Part shown: one piece after another, positions 24,477 through 36,132 of the stretch | Numbering within the stretch: the first letter of the stretch is position 1 | Layout: each line of letters begins with the position of its first letter | NCBI GenBank assembly: GCA_019916065.1 | Contig: CM034238.1 | Location: 3,498,199 to 3,562,198 of the forward strand | Origin: Vitellaria paradoxa | Lineage: Eukaryota > Streptophyta > Magnoliopsida > Ericales > Sapotaceae | DNA length: 64,000 bases | Reading direction: 5' to 3' | The notes under the pieces: generated by a model | What the model was told of the DNA's origin: nothing | The model's input: the letters and a program-made list of their open reading frames with translations, nothing else | Databases searched by the model: none | Translations under genes and position numbers: made by a program

Positions 24477-27400
24477 ATGAAGTCTTCATCGGCCCTGCTA
24501 ACGTGCGCCGAGGTGCTCGGAATCTTAACCATCGCACTCGCCTCCTCCGACGCAGCTTACCCCTCCCCCTACGGCGGCGACACCACATGTACACCGACTA
24601 ACGGCAACGACCTGATACCTTCGAGAAGAGAAGTCTACGATGATGGGCGAATCATCGACATCACCCACTGGTTCAGACCGGACATGCCCTCTTGGGAATC
24701 CGAAGATGGAATCGGTCAGTTTCTCTGGCTTCGGGCGAGTATGAAGAACGGCTCGCTCGCCTAACAGCTCCGAGATGAAGATTTCCGTTCACACCGGCAC
24801 TCACGTCGATGCGCCTGGTCATGTCTTTGGTCACTACTTCGATGCTGGCTTCGATGTCGACACTCTTGAACTTGGAGTTCTCAACGGTAATAATCAATCT
24901 TGTATATTGATCCTGATTGTATTGGTCTTTTGAACTTCTTGAAATTCAAACTAAATAATAAAAAGAGACAAAACAAAATCTTCTTCATCTCTCCTCCATT
25001 TGTTGAAACTTTCTTTATTTTTATTTTTTTATATTTTAGGTATGCTATTCACTTTAATTAAAAAAAAAGAAAAAAATAAGGTAAAAAAATCATAACAAAA
25101 GCCATCCCAAACCACGTACGATGTAGGCGTAGCTTATTTGTTTCTGTTTTCTGGGACACTTAGAAGGCATAATTTTTTATTCTTGAGTAATAGTTTTTTT
25201 TTTTTAATCATCAATTTTTTATTACTTTTTTATTCAAATAAATTAACTTTTCAATTTAAAAATTGTCAAAAATTTTTTAAATTACTTAAAGTTGTTAAAA
25301 TTAGTTAAAAGTTATTAAAAATTATTAAAAATTATCAAAAGTTTTATCCAAAACACTTAAAAATTATAAAAAAAATTACTAAAAATTACTGATTGTTTCA
25401 TTAAACATATTAAAAATTGCAACGGGTAACTTTGGGCCCGAAAAAAGTCAAAAATTATTAAAAATTATGTTTTCAAACGCCCATTTTTTTAATTAGTGTT
25501 TGAATCAAGAATTTGTCAACAAAATGGATTAAAAAAATGACAAAGAAAATATACGTAATTTAATAAATAAAAAAATAATTTATTAATAAATATTTTTTAT
25601 TTTTATATAATTTTTTAATCCACTCAAATAATAGAAATTTAAAATTTTCCTTTTTATTCTCATTTTTCCCCTCCCTTTTGTTCTCATTTTTCCCATCCCT
25701 TTTATTTTTTGCTGGCCAAATCCTCAATAACGTGCTATTAAAATGGTTTACACATTTTAGCTGCGTTTGATTTGTTAAAAATAAAAGAAAAAAATTTTGA
25801 AAATCTTCTAAATTTTATTTATTTTTTATCTTATTATATAAATTACGAATTTATAATTATCTTATTTTTTGTCACTATAAACATTCAGAATAAAAAATAG
25901 AAAAAGAAAGTGAAAGACTGTGTTTCAATTGTAGAGGGAAAAGGAAAACGGAAGGTAAAAGCATGTGCAGCAGAATAGGTAAATAAGTATTTTATGTATT
26001 TTTGCTAGCAAATCTGAAAAAAATCATCTGCACTAGATTCTTTAAAGCCACAGCTATTTTTACTCCTGCTAAAGTAACTCTTTATTTCTGTCGAGTTACT
26101 GTTCACAGTTAAACAATTGTTTATTATTTGTTGAAGAAGACAATGGCCTTTATATTGAAGAAGACAATGGCCTCCAATTTTAGAAAATTAATTTTTTAAT
26201 AGACAATTGGTAAAATGCCTAGGATTGATGTGGCTTGAAAAAGAAAAACTACTAACTAAATCTAAAATGTGTACTATTTATTAGATAATTTGACTATCCA
26301 TTGGTGCACTTGCTCTAAAATATGAGAAATAAAAATTAAGTGAAGGAAATTATGTTTATTTCACTATTTTGGTTGGGTTAGAAAAATTAGAAGAAGATAA
26401 ATAGATATTTTCTAAAAAAATAATTTTGTATTTATTGAGTGTGCATGTGTATGTTTGTTTTCCTTTCATTTTCCGTTTTCACATAGATTTTGCAGAAAAG
26501 AAAAGGATGAATTTTCACTCTTTTTTTTTTTTTTTTCACCATGGGTCTATTCCATTTCCCCCCTCCACCTGGGAATCAAAATGGGAATTTTTATGCTTGT
26601 CTATCTATTAATTCGCAGTGAAGGCTTGTAAAATTTGTTTCTTTCAACAGGTCCAGCATTGTTAGTTGATGTTCCGAGGGACAAGAATATAACTGGTATC
26701 AATCTCCACCGAACGCGCGCGCGCATGCATATACCATATTTGATTGGAATTGTATCTTTATTTTAATTTCCTGCTCTATAATTGGGATGACGAAAACTAT
26801 GTTGGTTATTTAAAAAATTATTCTTGGGGTCTCAGCAAAGAGATAGATAAGAGTAAAATTGAGTAATAAGAATACAATAAGAGATGGGTAGTAGCCTGAG
26901 TGATGAAATAGTCCATCTTTTTCACACTCCATAGTTAAAATCTACTGGTTTATGTTGCTTTAAACCTTTTTATATGAAAATTTCACATCTAATACCATTG
27001 AAACTTGGTCATATCTGATCTCTAAAAGTCAAGCTGGCTACATGGTTTCAAGTTCATCACCAAAGATTGTGGTACTTTTTAATTCTTTCAGTGGTTGAAA
27101 GAATGCAGATGAACTGATATTATCCAGGATATTTTCTTCATTTACTATTCACGATGCCAAATGTTTGGTATTGGGGATGTTAAAAGATTGTATTTGCTAT
27201 CAAATATTTGGAATGAGGAGGCAGTCTTGTTTTGGGTTTGTGACTTTTGTTATGTTATCATTAGCAGCTAATTTTGTTTATTTACACCTTTAGCTTTGGA
27301 AGTTTTTCTTGCACGTGAGAAAGCCTTGATGCTATTACAAGAAAGGCAGTCTTGATGTTGAATTTAACTACACTTTAAGCTTTTAAATTCAGGACTCTCT

Positions 27401-30400
27401 CTCTCTCTACCCCAGTTGTGTTAATGTGAATGACTACCAAAGAATTTTAGCATTCTCCATGTTCCTCTAGACTATTCTGCGGCCACTTGACTGAAGTAAA
27501 TGCCAATCATCTTCCTTTTGCTTACTTTTTTGTGCCATGCTTTTTGTTTGTTGCATTATCATAGACTTCTCCAGGAACCCTGAAAAAACTTTGAGCTCCG
27601 TAGAAGTATATTTCCCCATTTCTTTTACAGTTGGTAAACTCGTTTCATAATGAGATATTTGGTTGTGATATAAGCTTAGGCCCTTAAGAAAGAAGGGGTT
27701 TTTCATTTACTGGACCTTTCTACCCAAATGACAAAACAATAATGAACAGTAATTTTTAGTCATTGGAGGAGCAAGCTTTGTTTTGTACAAACACCCCTCG
27801 TCCTCCCATAGTTTCCTGCTGGGAAAGCGAGAAGCTAACATTTCTGCATATTTTACTAAAATTTCCCTGGGAAATGTATTTGCACTTTGTCGGATCCATA
27901 AGGAAATATTTTGTATATTTTTATCATGCGTAATGGCTATGTCTCAAAATTTTAACATAATAACACTGGCCAAGATGCTTTGCCTCTTCCTTGAGACTGA
28001 AAAATGGATCACATGGAATGAAAATATTTGGTGGATGCGTTCATTAGGCACATTTCAATAAGCCTAAAATATGATATACAGATACAAGGAGCAACTTTTT
28101 TGATTTGGGAATAATAATAACAATAATAATCTGCTGAGGGAATGCAATGCATTTGATATGGCTTTTGAAAGCAATCCTAAATAACACACATTTTTATAGA
28201 AGAGTCTTGTTGCTCCTGGAACTATGGAATATGGGATGCACAAATGTGGAGTTTCCAATTTTTTTCTCAAAGAGAAAAAGGAGAAATACCTCAGCCCCAA
28301 TTCAAGCAGCAAAATGATACTTTCCAATACATGGAAGCATATACTGTTAAGAGGGGGGGCGGGGGGAAGAAGAAGAGAGAGAATTCTAGTAGAAGAATAG
28401 CATAATATATATGATATGTCTATTTCATCCTCATGATTACAATCTTGTTGAAACAATTTTGAGTATATGTATGTATGCATTGAGATGTTACTATGTCCTT
28501 GCTCAGTTTGCGTTGATATTTTTATATATTACTGTGTGTCTTGTCATCATTTCCATATACGTGTAATGTGTGCGTCTCGTAGTTTATTTGAAATCTTATT
28601 GTTTGGTAATAGTGTTTCCTTAATTTGAGTTACCAAGCTTAGGTAGCATATCTAGCCATTTGATGACATGGTGTTGGATTGGGCAAAATTACATGAATAA
28701 CAATTTGCACGTTTGCATTTTAATAATTAGTCACTTTAATCCATATTGAGTGATTAATGTCTTCTATGTCGTTAACAAACAAGATAGTTTAAATCATAAT
28801 TGTGTCTGTATTACAGCGGAAGTTATGAAGTCCCTGAAAATTCCCAAAGGAGTGTGTCGTGTACTTTTCAGAACATTGAACACTGACCGGTAAATTTTAA
28901 ACAACTATAAATTTTTTGAATAATTATATTGTGGAGCATGTTTCAATTATTGATGTTGAGTTAAAGTCTGATTACTTTGGTATTTACTATTTATCATGAG
29001 TGTTGTTTTTGAATGAAGTTGTTGCATTTGGTATTTGATGGTAATTGGAATCGCTGTGAAATTGAATTGAATTGCTACATGTTGTTGCATTACTAATTGT
29101 TTACATATATTCACCCCAATTCAGGGGAAAAAATGATTTTGCTGCATTCATGAGATAAATTCTATTTCATTTTCAGTATTTATCAAAAAAAAAAAAAAAT
29201 CTATTTCATTTTCAGGCGGCTTATGTGGAAAAAAGAATTTGACACAAGCTATGCGGGATTCACGAAAGATGGGGCACAATGGTTGGTAGAGAACACTGAC
29301 ATCAAACTTGTAGGTAAGTGCACCCAGTAATTTAGGCATATATACTAGGGCGGGCAGTCTACCTTTCTACCAGTTGAGATTACATGGCGCAGAGTTGCAG
29401 ATGTTTTTCTTTTGCTTATGTTATTTGCCAAGCACCTTGAATGGATTGCATAATAGCTTAAAATTTTGCTGTCAGAAATTCACATGGCGTGAAAACATAT
29501 AATTGAATTCTATCTTGAAAAGCTGGCAGTCCACTGACCCAAATGTATATTCTCGATTGCAGGAACTGATTACCTATCTGTTGCTGCATACGATGATGCA
29601 ATTCCTTCTCATCATGTTTTTCTTGAAGGCAAGGTAAGAACATATCTTCAATATCTTGAAGTTTGTGGCTCGCGTTTGGCAACTCTATTACTCATTCTGC
29701 CTTGAAATGATTTTTCTTCTGGTTCACTCAACATTATATCAATTAGGCCGAATTTTTCTTGTGTCTAGCATTTACTCGCCTTCCTTTTGTTAAAGTGTAT
29801 CTCTTGAATCCAAACTATGCATTCCTGATTTCATCATTTGTAGATGGAGCAAGTGCCAGTGAGATGTCTTGTATTGATGGTATTTTTGGGCCTTACTCTT
29901 TGGCTGTGATTTACACCTGACAACTTGATTCTGGCCATGAAAAGTTGGTATCATTTTATGTCTCATTGCGAGATGAGGACATATTTAGAGCTATATTTCC
30001 AGGAAAAGAAAAGAGAGAGAAGTAAAGCAATGCTGAAATTTCTAAAGAGTTTAAACGATTACATTGTTATATGGACAGATGGTTCTATAAAAAAAACTTA
30101 TGTTGGTCGATCTTTCATTTAGAGTCTGAATCAATCACCTATAATCTATATATAATAAAGTGAATTGGACTGCAAGATAGAGCTCGAAACTTGCTAAATT
30201 TGTTGGCCATGGGATTTGATTAGGATGAAATTGGGCAGTTTAAGTCGACTTCCACTTGGACAATAACTGGCAATCCATTTACACCAAATTAATATTAATT
30301 TGTCATGATAAATGGATGCCTATTTGGTTGGTTTATAAGAGAAAGAATGGCAATGTATTTCAAGGATAAGAGTTGTCTACGCATAAATTGAAGAGTATAG

Positions 30401-31155
30401 TTGTATCTCAATTGGATAGTTGTTTAGTGGGGGTTTATGGGGGTTTATAAAGTTAGATCAGATCTTAATTCTTTTTTGTGTTTTGTAGAGACTATGCTAC
30501 CTTAGAGGGTTGGGGCTAGGTAAAGGCATTTTTTTAATTCTTTGTGCTTTTTAATAAATTCTCTTTTTACTGATAAAAAAAAAAAGATGTCTATTACGTA
30601 TATTACGCAATTTAGAAATTTTAGATATAATAATAAAGCCAATAGTCACTTTTTTTATGCGGTGCAGATTTCACGATCAACTTAATTTAACAAAGCTTTA
30701 GTCTCAAATTAGTTGGGATCCTCTTTTTTCATTTGTTTTATGTCGTGGGTTATATTTTTCGTTTGGTTATATGAAATTAGGTCTTTATTTACAACTTTAA
30801 CCCATGTAATTTTAGGTTTATTGCTAGGCCTAATTATCATTGATTGGCCAACAGGTGCTGAAATTTGAAATTCAATTTCAAATGTTTGTTATCTGTTTTT
30901 TTTTTTTTTTTTTTAATATGCATGGTAACCAATTTTTGGTTTAATGGTTTCTTGGATGTGAGGAAATCTGTAATTTTCATTTTAGTAGAGAAAGTTGCAT
31001 CGGTTTTAACAGTGTTTTAAATGCTCAAGGAAATCATTCTTTTGGAAGGCCTGAAACTGGAAGACATCCAAACAGGACTGTATACCGTCCATTGCTTGCC
31101 TCTAAGATTGCTGGGTGCTGAGGGCTCACCCACAAGATGCATTCTTATCAAATGA
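24477..31155 (+). CDS. Cyclase / kynurenine-formamidase-like protein, six exons, frameshift in exon 1
   Basis: Member of the cyclase family (PF04199), metal-dependent hydrolase fold, close to Arabidopsis CYCLASE1-3. Exons: 24477-24886, 26651-26695, 28817-28889, 29216-29313, 29563-29633 and 31030-31155, all GT/AG. They total 823 nt, one more than a multiple of three. Residues 1 to about 27 look like a signal peptide (hydrophobic core, ending [10 protein letters not shown]). [19 protein letters not shown] precedes the signature [11 protein letters not shown], whose His/Asp residues bind the metal. Later exons give [40 protein letters not shown] and a C-terminus [10 protein letters not shown]. 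Exon 1 has one extra T at 24762 (GCCTAACAGC), creating TAA at 24762-24764; dropping that base restores [14 protein letters not shown] in register. It is therefore a fresh pseudogene, a sequencing error, or translated from the downstream ATG at 24774-24776. The enzymatic substrate in plants is not settled. Confidence 0.88.
25957..26316. mobile_element. MITE (AGAGCA family), in cyclase intron 1
   Basis: Starts AAAGCATGTGCAGCAGAATAG and ends CCATTGGTGCACTTGCTCT, an imperfect inverted end AGAGCAnnTGCA. The body matches 57036-57385 nearly throughout, including GCCACAGCTATT, GAGTTACTGTTCAC and AATTGGTAAAATGCCTA. Superfamily not determined. Confidence 0.65.
29161..29215 (+). mobile_element. Minimal poly(A) insertion duplicating the exon-4 splice acceptor of the cyclase gene
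   Basis: TCTATTTCATTTTCAG occurs at 29161-29176 and again at 29200-29215, separated by TATTTATC plus 15 A (29177-29199). This is the structure of a retroposed insertion: a short 3' end, a poly(A) tail and a 16-bp target duplication. TTATC(A)n is a common type of plant LINE 3' end, so an extreme 5'-truncated LINE copy is the likely source. Both copies end in a usable acceptor AG; exon 4 in my model uses the second. Confidence 0.8.
29870..30585 (+). mobile_element. 5'-truncated LINE fragment in cyclase intron 5
   Basis: The 3' end reads TTTTTAATAAATTCTC, then TTTTTACTGAT and 11 A (30575-30585), a typical plant LINE terminus. Upstream (about 30340) RKNGNVFQG, a stop, then [12 protein letters not shown] resembles the C-terminal WKERNxxxF region of plant LINE ORF2. 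AGATGTCT at 29862-29869 recurs right after the tail (30585-30592), an 8-bp candidate duplication that sets the 5' limit at about 29870. The first 400 bp are not recognisable. Confidence 0.45.
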
Positions 31156-32070
31156 TATCATCCTTGTAAGTGTATATTTTGAGCTGTTGTGATGCTGCTG
31201 CAAGTCCTTAATTATTTGAACTTTTGAAGAATGATGTTCTAAATTAAATACTAAAACCAAACTATATGCACATTATCTATTTTGTATCCAGGGCCTGTTT
31301 TCTTTCTTTCTTTCTTTTTGTTTTTTCTTTTTGGTAAGTAGTTAACTTTGCGTTTGAAATTATAGTTTAGTACACCAATCTTGAAGCCCATGGCCCCATT
31401 AGGGTGTGTTTGAATTTAGTGGGAGAAAAGAAAAGGGGAGGGAAAAAGGAAGGAAATATAAAATCCTAAATGCATATTATTATTTGAGTAAATGAAAAAA
31501 TATATAAAGAATAAAAGATATTTATCAATAAATTAGTTTTCTAATTTAATTATTTTTAATTTATCAAATCTTAGGCGTTTTTACTACTATCATTCACTAC
31601 AAACCAGAGTAATAGTTTTGAATTCCTCCCCCCCTGCCGGCCGACTAATTCTTGATCCAAACACCCTTAAAATCATTATAAGTAAGAGCAGAAATGAACA
31701 CATGAGAGACAAAAGAAAATGTGAGCTCTGCCCTCCTTAACTAAAAGATGAACTGCAATTTGCTTCTCTGTAGGAACGGAATTTAAGTGCAACATTTGCT
31801 TCTGCATTTTCTGTCTCCCATCTGTTACTTCCATAACTTGAAGTGAATTCTAGCATCTGGCTTTTGCGTTCTCTTTTGTTGTAACTTAGGAGGTTGCTGC
31901 AGGAAACAGCGAAAAACCGTGGGAGGCATTCAGTAGAAGATCTTGATAAAGGCCATGGCTGTTTGCTTTGGTGCATGAAATGTTCACTGTAAATAAATAA
32001 AAAGGAAAATAAAAACCTTTTGAATAGTTGGTTGACTATTATACGTATTATAAGCGATGTAATATATGCT

Positions 32071-32215
32071 TAGGCTCCGGTTGGGTGATAAAAAACTCTA
32101 AAAAAAGAGAAAAATCTCTGAAAGTTATTCACTTTTTATCTTACTGCACAAATTATGAATCCATAACTTATCTCATTTTATCTCAATTTTTATCACTTCA
32201 CACACACTATTATCC
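32071..32215. mobile_element. Eroded Tourist-like MITE copy, inverted orientation
   Basis: Shares TTATTCACTTTTTATCTTAC, ACTTATCTCATTTTATCTCA and TTTTTATCACTTCA with the copy at 23441-23580; reverse-complemented it matches the GTTTGGAGTGAxAAAA...GAGATAAATT family. The ends are poorly kept. Confidence 0.5.
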
Positions 32216-32925
32216 TACTTTTGTGCTTGCCTTGTGGCAGGTGGATTTTGTTACCCGTAAAATTTTTGTCAGCAATATGCCAATTATTTACTTGCTATCA
32301 TATATTCATATATATGTATATATAGGTCTTTTGAGATGTTGTAATTCATGGAATACCACAGAAAACCTCTGCTTGAGCTCTTTCTCTAAGATAATTTCCT
32401 GTTTCATTGTGGACTTGTGTTGAAGTCCTGGTAAGGATCCAATTGAACATCAGCTTGTGTGTAGCTCTCTGCTCTTCAATTCTGTGGTTTCAAGCTCTCT
32501 TGGGGAGAATCCGTGGGAATTTTCTATTATATATATATTCCCCACCCCACCAAAGTCAAAGTATGGTTTCTGAATTGTGTTTTTAGTTTCGGATTCTGAA
32601 ACTAGTTTACCAACAGGTATATTGCCAGTGCAAGTCGGGCTTAATTCTTCATACAGCTAGAAGTCCAGAGGACTAATTAATAATTACATATGGTAGAAAA
32701 CATGTCGTTACTTAGCCAAAAATAAATAAATAAATAATAATTAATGCCCCGTTTAGTTTTTAAAATTACACTGGTTACCTATGTTTTTTAAATTGTCACT
32801 GAATCCCCCTCATGTGAGTACTGCATTAAAAGGGATGATATCAGCAAAAAAAAAAAAAAAAAATGGTGTGCTCTTGTAAATACGAAAGGAAAAAAAAGGC
32901 CCCCAAAGTGAGGGAAAATATATCG

Positions 32926-33058
32926 GTTGCGTTTGAAATAATAAAAAGTGAGATAAAATAAGATAAATTGAGATAATGTATAAGTTCATAATTAGTACGC
33001 TGAGATAAAAAATAAAAAATTTTTAAAATTTTTTAATAATTTTTAACAAACCAAAGTA
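32926..33058. mobile_element. Eroded Tourist-like MITE copy, direct orientation
   Basis: GGTTGCGTTTGAAATAAT, AAGTGAGATAAAATAAGATA and, at the far end, TTTTTAACAAACCAAAGTA correspond in order to the family copies at 4944 and 45317. No clean duplication is visible. Confidence 0.5.
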
Positions 33059-33344
33059 CTCATAAAATCTACACCTTGTCCTAATTAAAAAGCAACCTTT
33101 GAATAATTTTACAATAATGGTACATGTAATAATGTAATAATGATTTGTATATTAAAATAAATTTAATTATTTACTTAAATATTAAGATACGGAATATTCG
33201 CCCGAATGTACAGTTGGCTGAATGGCAGCGCCACTGGATTCTGAGTGGGAAAAAAAAAAAAAAAAAAAAACCGAACCAATACCCATGCCCGACTAAACCC
33301 TTCAACCTCTAATCCCTATCGGAGTACTTTGCTTTCTCATCGTT

Positions 33345-33595
33345 CGGATCCGCCACTGATTGAAGCATTGTTCCAGCCTTGAACAGTTTGACCCAACAAG
33401 GATTGGGTGTTTTAAACTTCCGTAGCCCTTTCAGAAGCAACATCACTTGCTGAAGAGAGCTGCAGCGATTTGAACAAAAGCAGATTTGTGGATTTGATTG
33501 AATCATCGTTCCGGTCTTTGAAGGATTTGACCCAGCGTGGAATAGGCTTTTCAGGCTTCCCTAGTCCTTCCAGAAGCAACATCCGTGACCATTTG
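33345..33595. repeat. Imperfect ~140-bp tandem duplication, possibly from decayed coding sequence
   Basis: Two units share GATTGAA, then GTTCC, TTTGACCCA and CAGAAGCAACAT in the same order, at about 33355-33445 and 33495-33580. The second unit reads open on the plus strand (RFVDLIESSFRSLKDLTQRG). In the first unit the corresponding frame (LIEALFQ) is closed. I do not recognise a family. Confidence 0.45.
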
Positions 33596-34144
33596 AGTTG
33601 TCATCTATTAACCCGAATGGCTATATATGCAGACATGCATTGTTATATGCAGATATGCGCACAAATTTGAAAGTTCGTTAAGGACTAAAATCCGATTATG
33701 CCTTCATCCGGGTTGCCCCTCTGTTTTATCTTCATCTGAGATTCTGAATGCAAATGTTGCTTCACATATCTATGTATCTGAGCCTGTGTACTTTGTTTAT
33801 GAATGTTGGACTCTGTGTTGAACATATTTCTATAATGAATCTATTTTGTTTCAGTGACCCGAAACCCGCTTAGCATTGTTGACTGGTAAACCAGTGATGT
33901 ACGACCGACTTCTCAATCATGAAACTCGAAATCTTGTCAACAAGGAGCGCATTTACTTGTCAGTTTAATTATATTTGTCAAACTTTTATAATGAATTTAT
34001 TATAATTCAACTCTACGTAAGAAATAATTAATTTCTCAACATTCTTTATTATAATTGATCTGCCTGTAAGAAATAATTAATTTCCCAATATTCTTATTCA
34101 ATTTCTTGTTTTACTAAAATCTGCACAATCTTGTTTCTTGGCTC

Positions 34145-34173
<29 letters not shown>
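34145..34173. repeat. 29-A homopolymer
   Basis: Uninterrupted run of 29 A followed by GAAAGAAGGG. It may be an old retroelement tail, but no duplication flanks it. The surrounding 34.2-35.2 kb is AT-rich and contains a ~115-bp imperfect duplication (about 34640-34750 and 34755-34865, sharing TTTAATTATTTATTAAG and GTGGACTACCA), with no gene. Confidence 0.8.
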
Positions 34174-34175
<2 letters not shown>

Positions 34176-35504
34176 AAGAAGGGAATTGGAATAAATATGT
34201 CTACGCAGTAAATAACTAAGCTTTCGTTTGTTTTTACGTAAAATATTTTTTATTCATATTTTAAGAAAATTTTTAAAAACAAACATGAGTAAAAATATTT
34301 TTCTTAAAATTGTTTTACATTAAAACAGATAAAAGTGACTGTTGTTTCCATCAAATACTTATTGCCCAGAGCTCCCTTCTCCTTAGGGTGGGGGTCTCCA
34401 TATCTTTAAGGTTTATGAAGTGTCTATCTCGTGAAAAAGTAACATCACATCCTGTATTTAACTTAAGGGTGAATAAGATGAGTCAATAAACTAATTAAGG
34501 AATTAAATAAAACGAACCAATAAACAAGTTAAAGCAAAGGCACAACCTATGAAGTTCAGCATCTGTCAAGATTAATTAACAATTTAAATACTATTAAAAT
34601 ATACAAATAGAATCAGATACACAACACACAAACATTAAATAGTAAATATTTAATTATTTATTAAGATATTAACTAAATATTGAAATATTGTTTATTTATT
34701 TATTTCTTAATTGGGTGGACTACCATAAAATTTTGGGATAAAAAAAGTAAAATATTAATATTTAATTATTTATTAAGTTATTAACTAAATACTGAAATAT
34801 TGTTTATTTATTTATTTTTAATTGTGTGGACTACCAAAAAATTTTGGGATAAAAAAAAGTAAAATATTAATTCATAAACTAAGAGGATTTTATTGAACAT
34901 GCTTATAGTAGTTAAGAACTAATGAAGGATAGAATATTAGACTTAGTTTGGGAAGTGAAAAAAATTTTTTTTTTCTATGGTAACTATTCATTAAAAAGTT
35001 AATTTTTTGTGTTCAGGAGAGAAAAAATTTATCTTTTTAGTAATTAATTTTTTATTAATTTGACGTTTTTACTTTTAAATTTAAAAAATTAACTATGAGA
35101 AGATAAATTTAATCATTTTACAAAAATTAAAAAACTAGCAACTGATAACTTCAATTACTAACTATTTTTGCCAAACAGTGCCTAATATTAAAACGTTAGG
35201 TCGTCCAGCCTAGGCCTATCCATTGTCAACAGCTATGGCAATGGGGAATAATATGTAATTTAACCTTATTTTAAGGGTTAAAGGGTAATTAACAGAAAAA
35301 TAAGAGAACAAAACCGAAAGCATCTAGATGCAAACACGGGCAGGCGGCGCGAGAATTCTACAAACCGAAACCCTTCTGCGTGGAGATTCTCTGCTAGCGC
35401 GAGTGCGATTGCGATTGCGACTGCGATTGCGATTGCGAGTTCACTGCTGCATCGCATAGTTTCACCCAAATTAACCTAACGTTTTGAGAGCTCAACTTCG
35501 CTTA

Positions 35505-36098
35505 TGGGGAAGACTAGCTTGCGGTAAAAATTCTCACACTCGTTTCATTTCTCAATACAGACACAGAAACACACACACACGTATATATATATACACATTC
35601 ATGCAAACACATATGGCGAGAGAGATATATGCTTTGCAGATCTTGTTGGATTTGGAATTGGATTTAATCCTTATTCTTTTGGTTTTTTTTTTTTTTAACT
35701 GATAATATTTCGATTCAGGTCAGAACAATCGACCCATGCCGACCGCAAATTTGAGAAGAAACTACAGTTCTATGCCAGTGAGTTGGTGTTATTATTCTAA
35801 AAGACATAATTGATTTTCTGTGTTTGCTACAGTACTTGCAGTTGTTCAAATTATTAGTGGAATTGATGCATTCAGTTTCTGCAGATTCTCAAAAGCTTCC
35901 CATGACTTATTTATTTTATGGCCTTTTTTGTTTTTTCAGAAGTTAGAGATACCGTGGCTTCATTAAGTGCCCAAAAGGCTATCAGTAAGGTGGGAAGTTC
36001 TAGTGTTTTATCCATTTCATTTTGAACATTGTTAAGGCTAAACTGACATGGTTTTAGTTTGGATGATTTTGACATATCTGTTGCAAGCATTGTTGAAC

Positions 36099-36132
<34 letters not shown>

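Larger units (their letters stand above)
31156..33300. other. Intergenic region between the cyclase and SLX9-like genes (first part)
   Basis: Holds the cyclase 3' UTR, two eroded Tourist-like MITE copies (about 32071-32215 and 32926-33058) and poly(A) tracts (32847-32863, 33249-33270). The frames at 31737-31976 and 32028-32423 lack any recognisable motif. Confidence 0.5.

Noticed and set aside
34201..34330. Possible relative of the MITE at 44228 (ACATGAGTAAAAATATTTT)
   Set aside because: Only short shared pieces; ends and target duplication could not be fixed.
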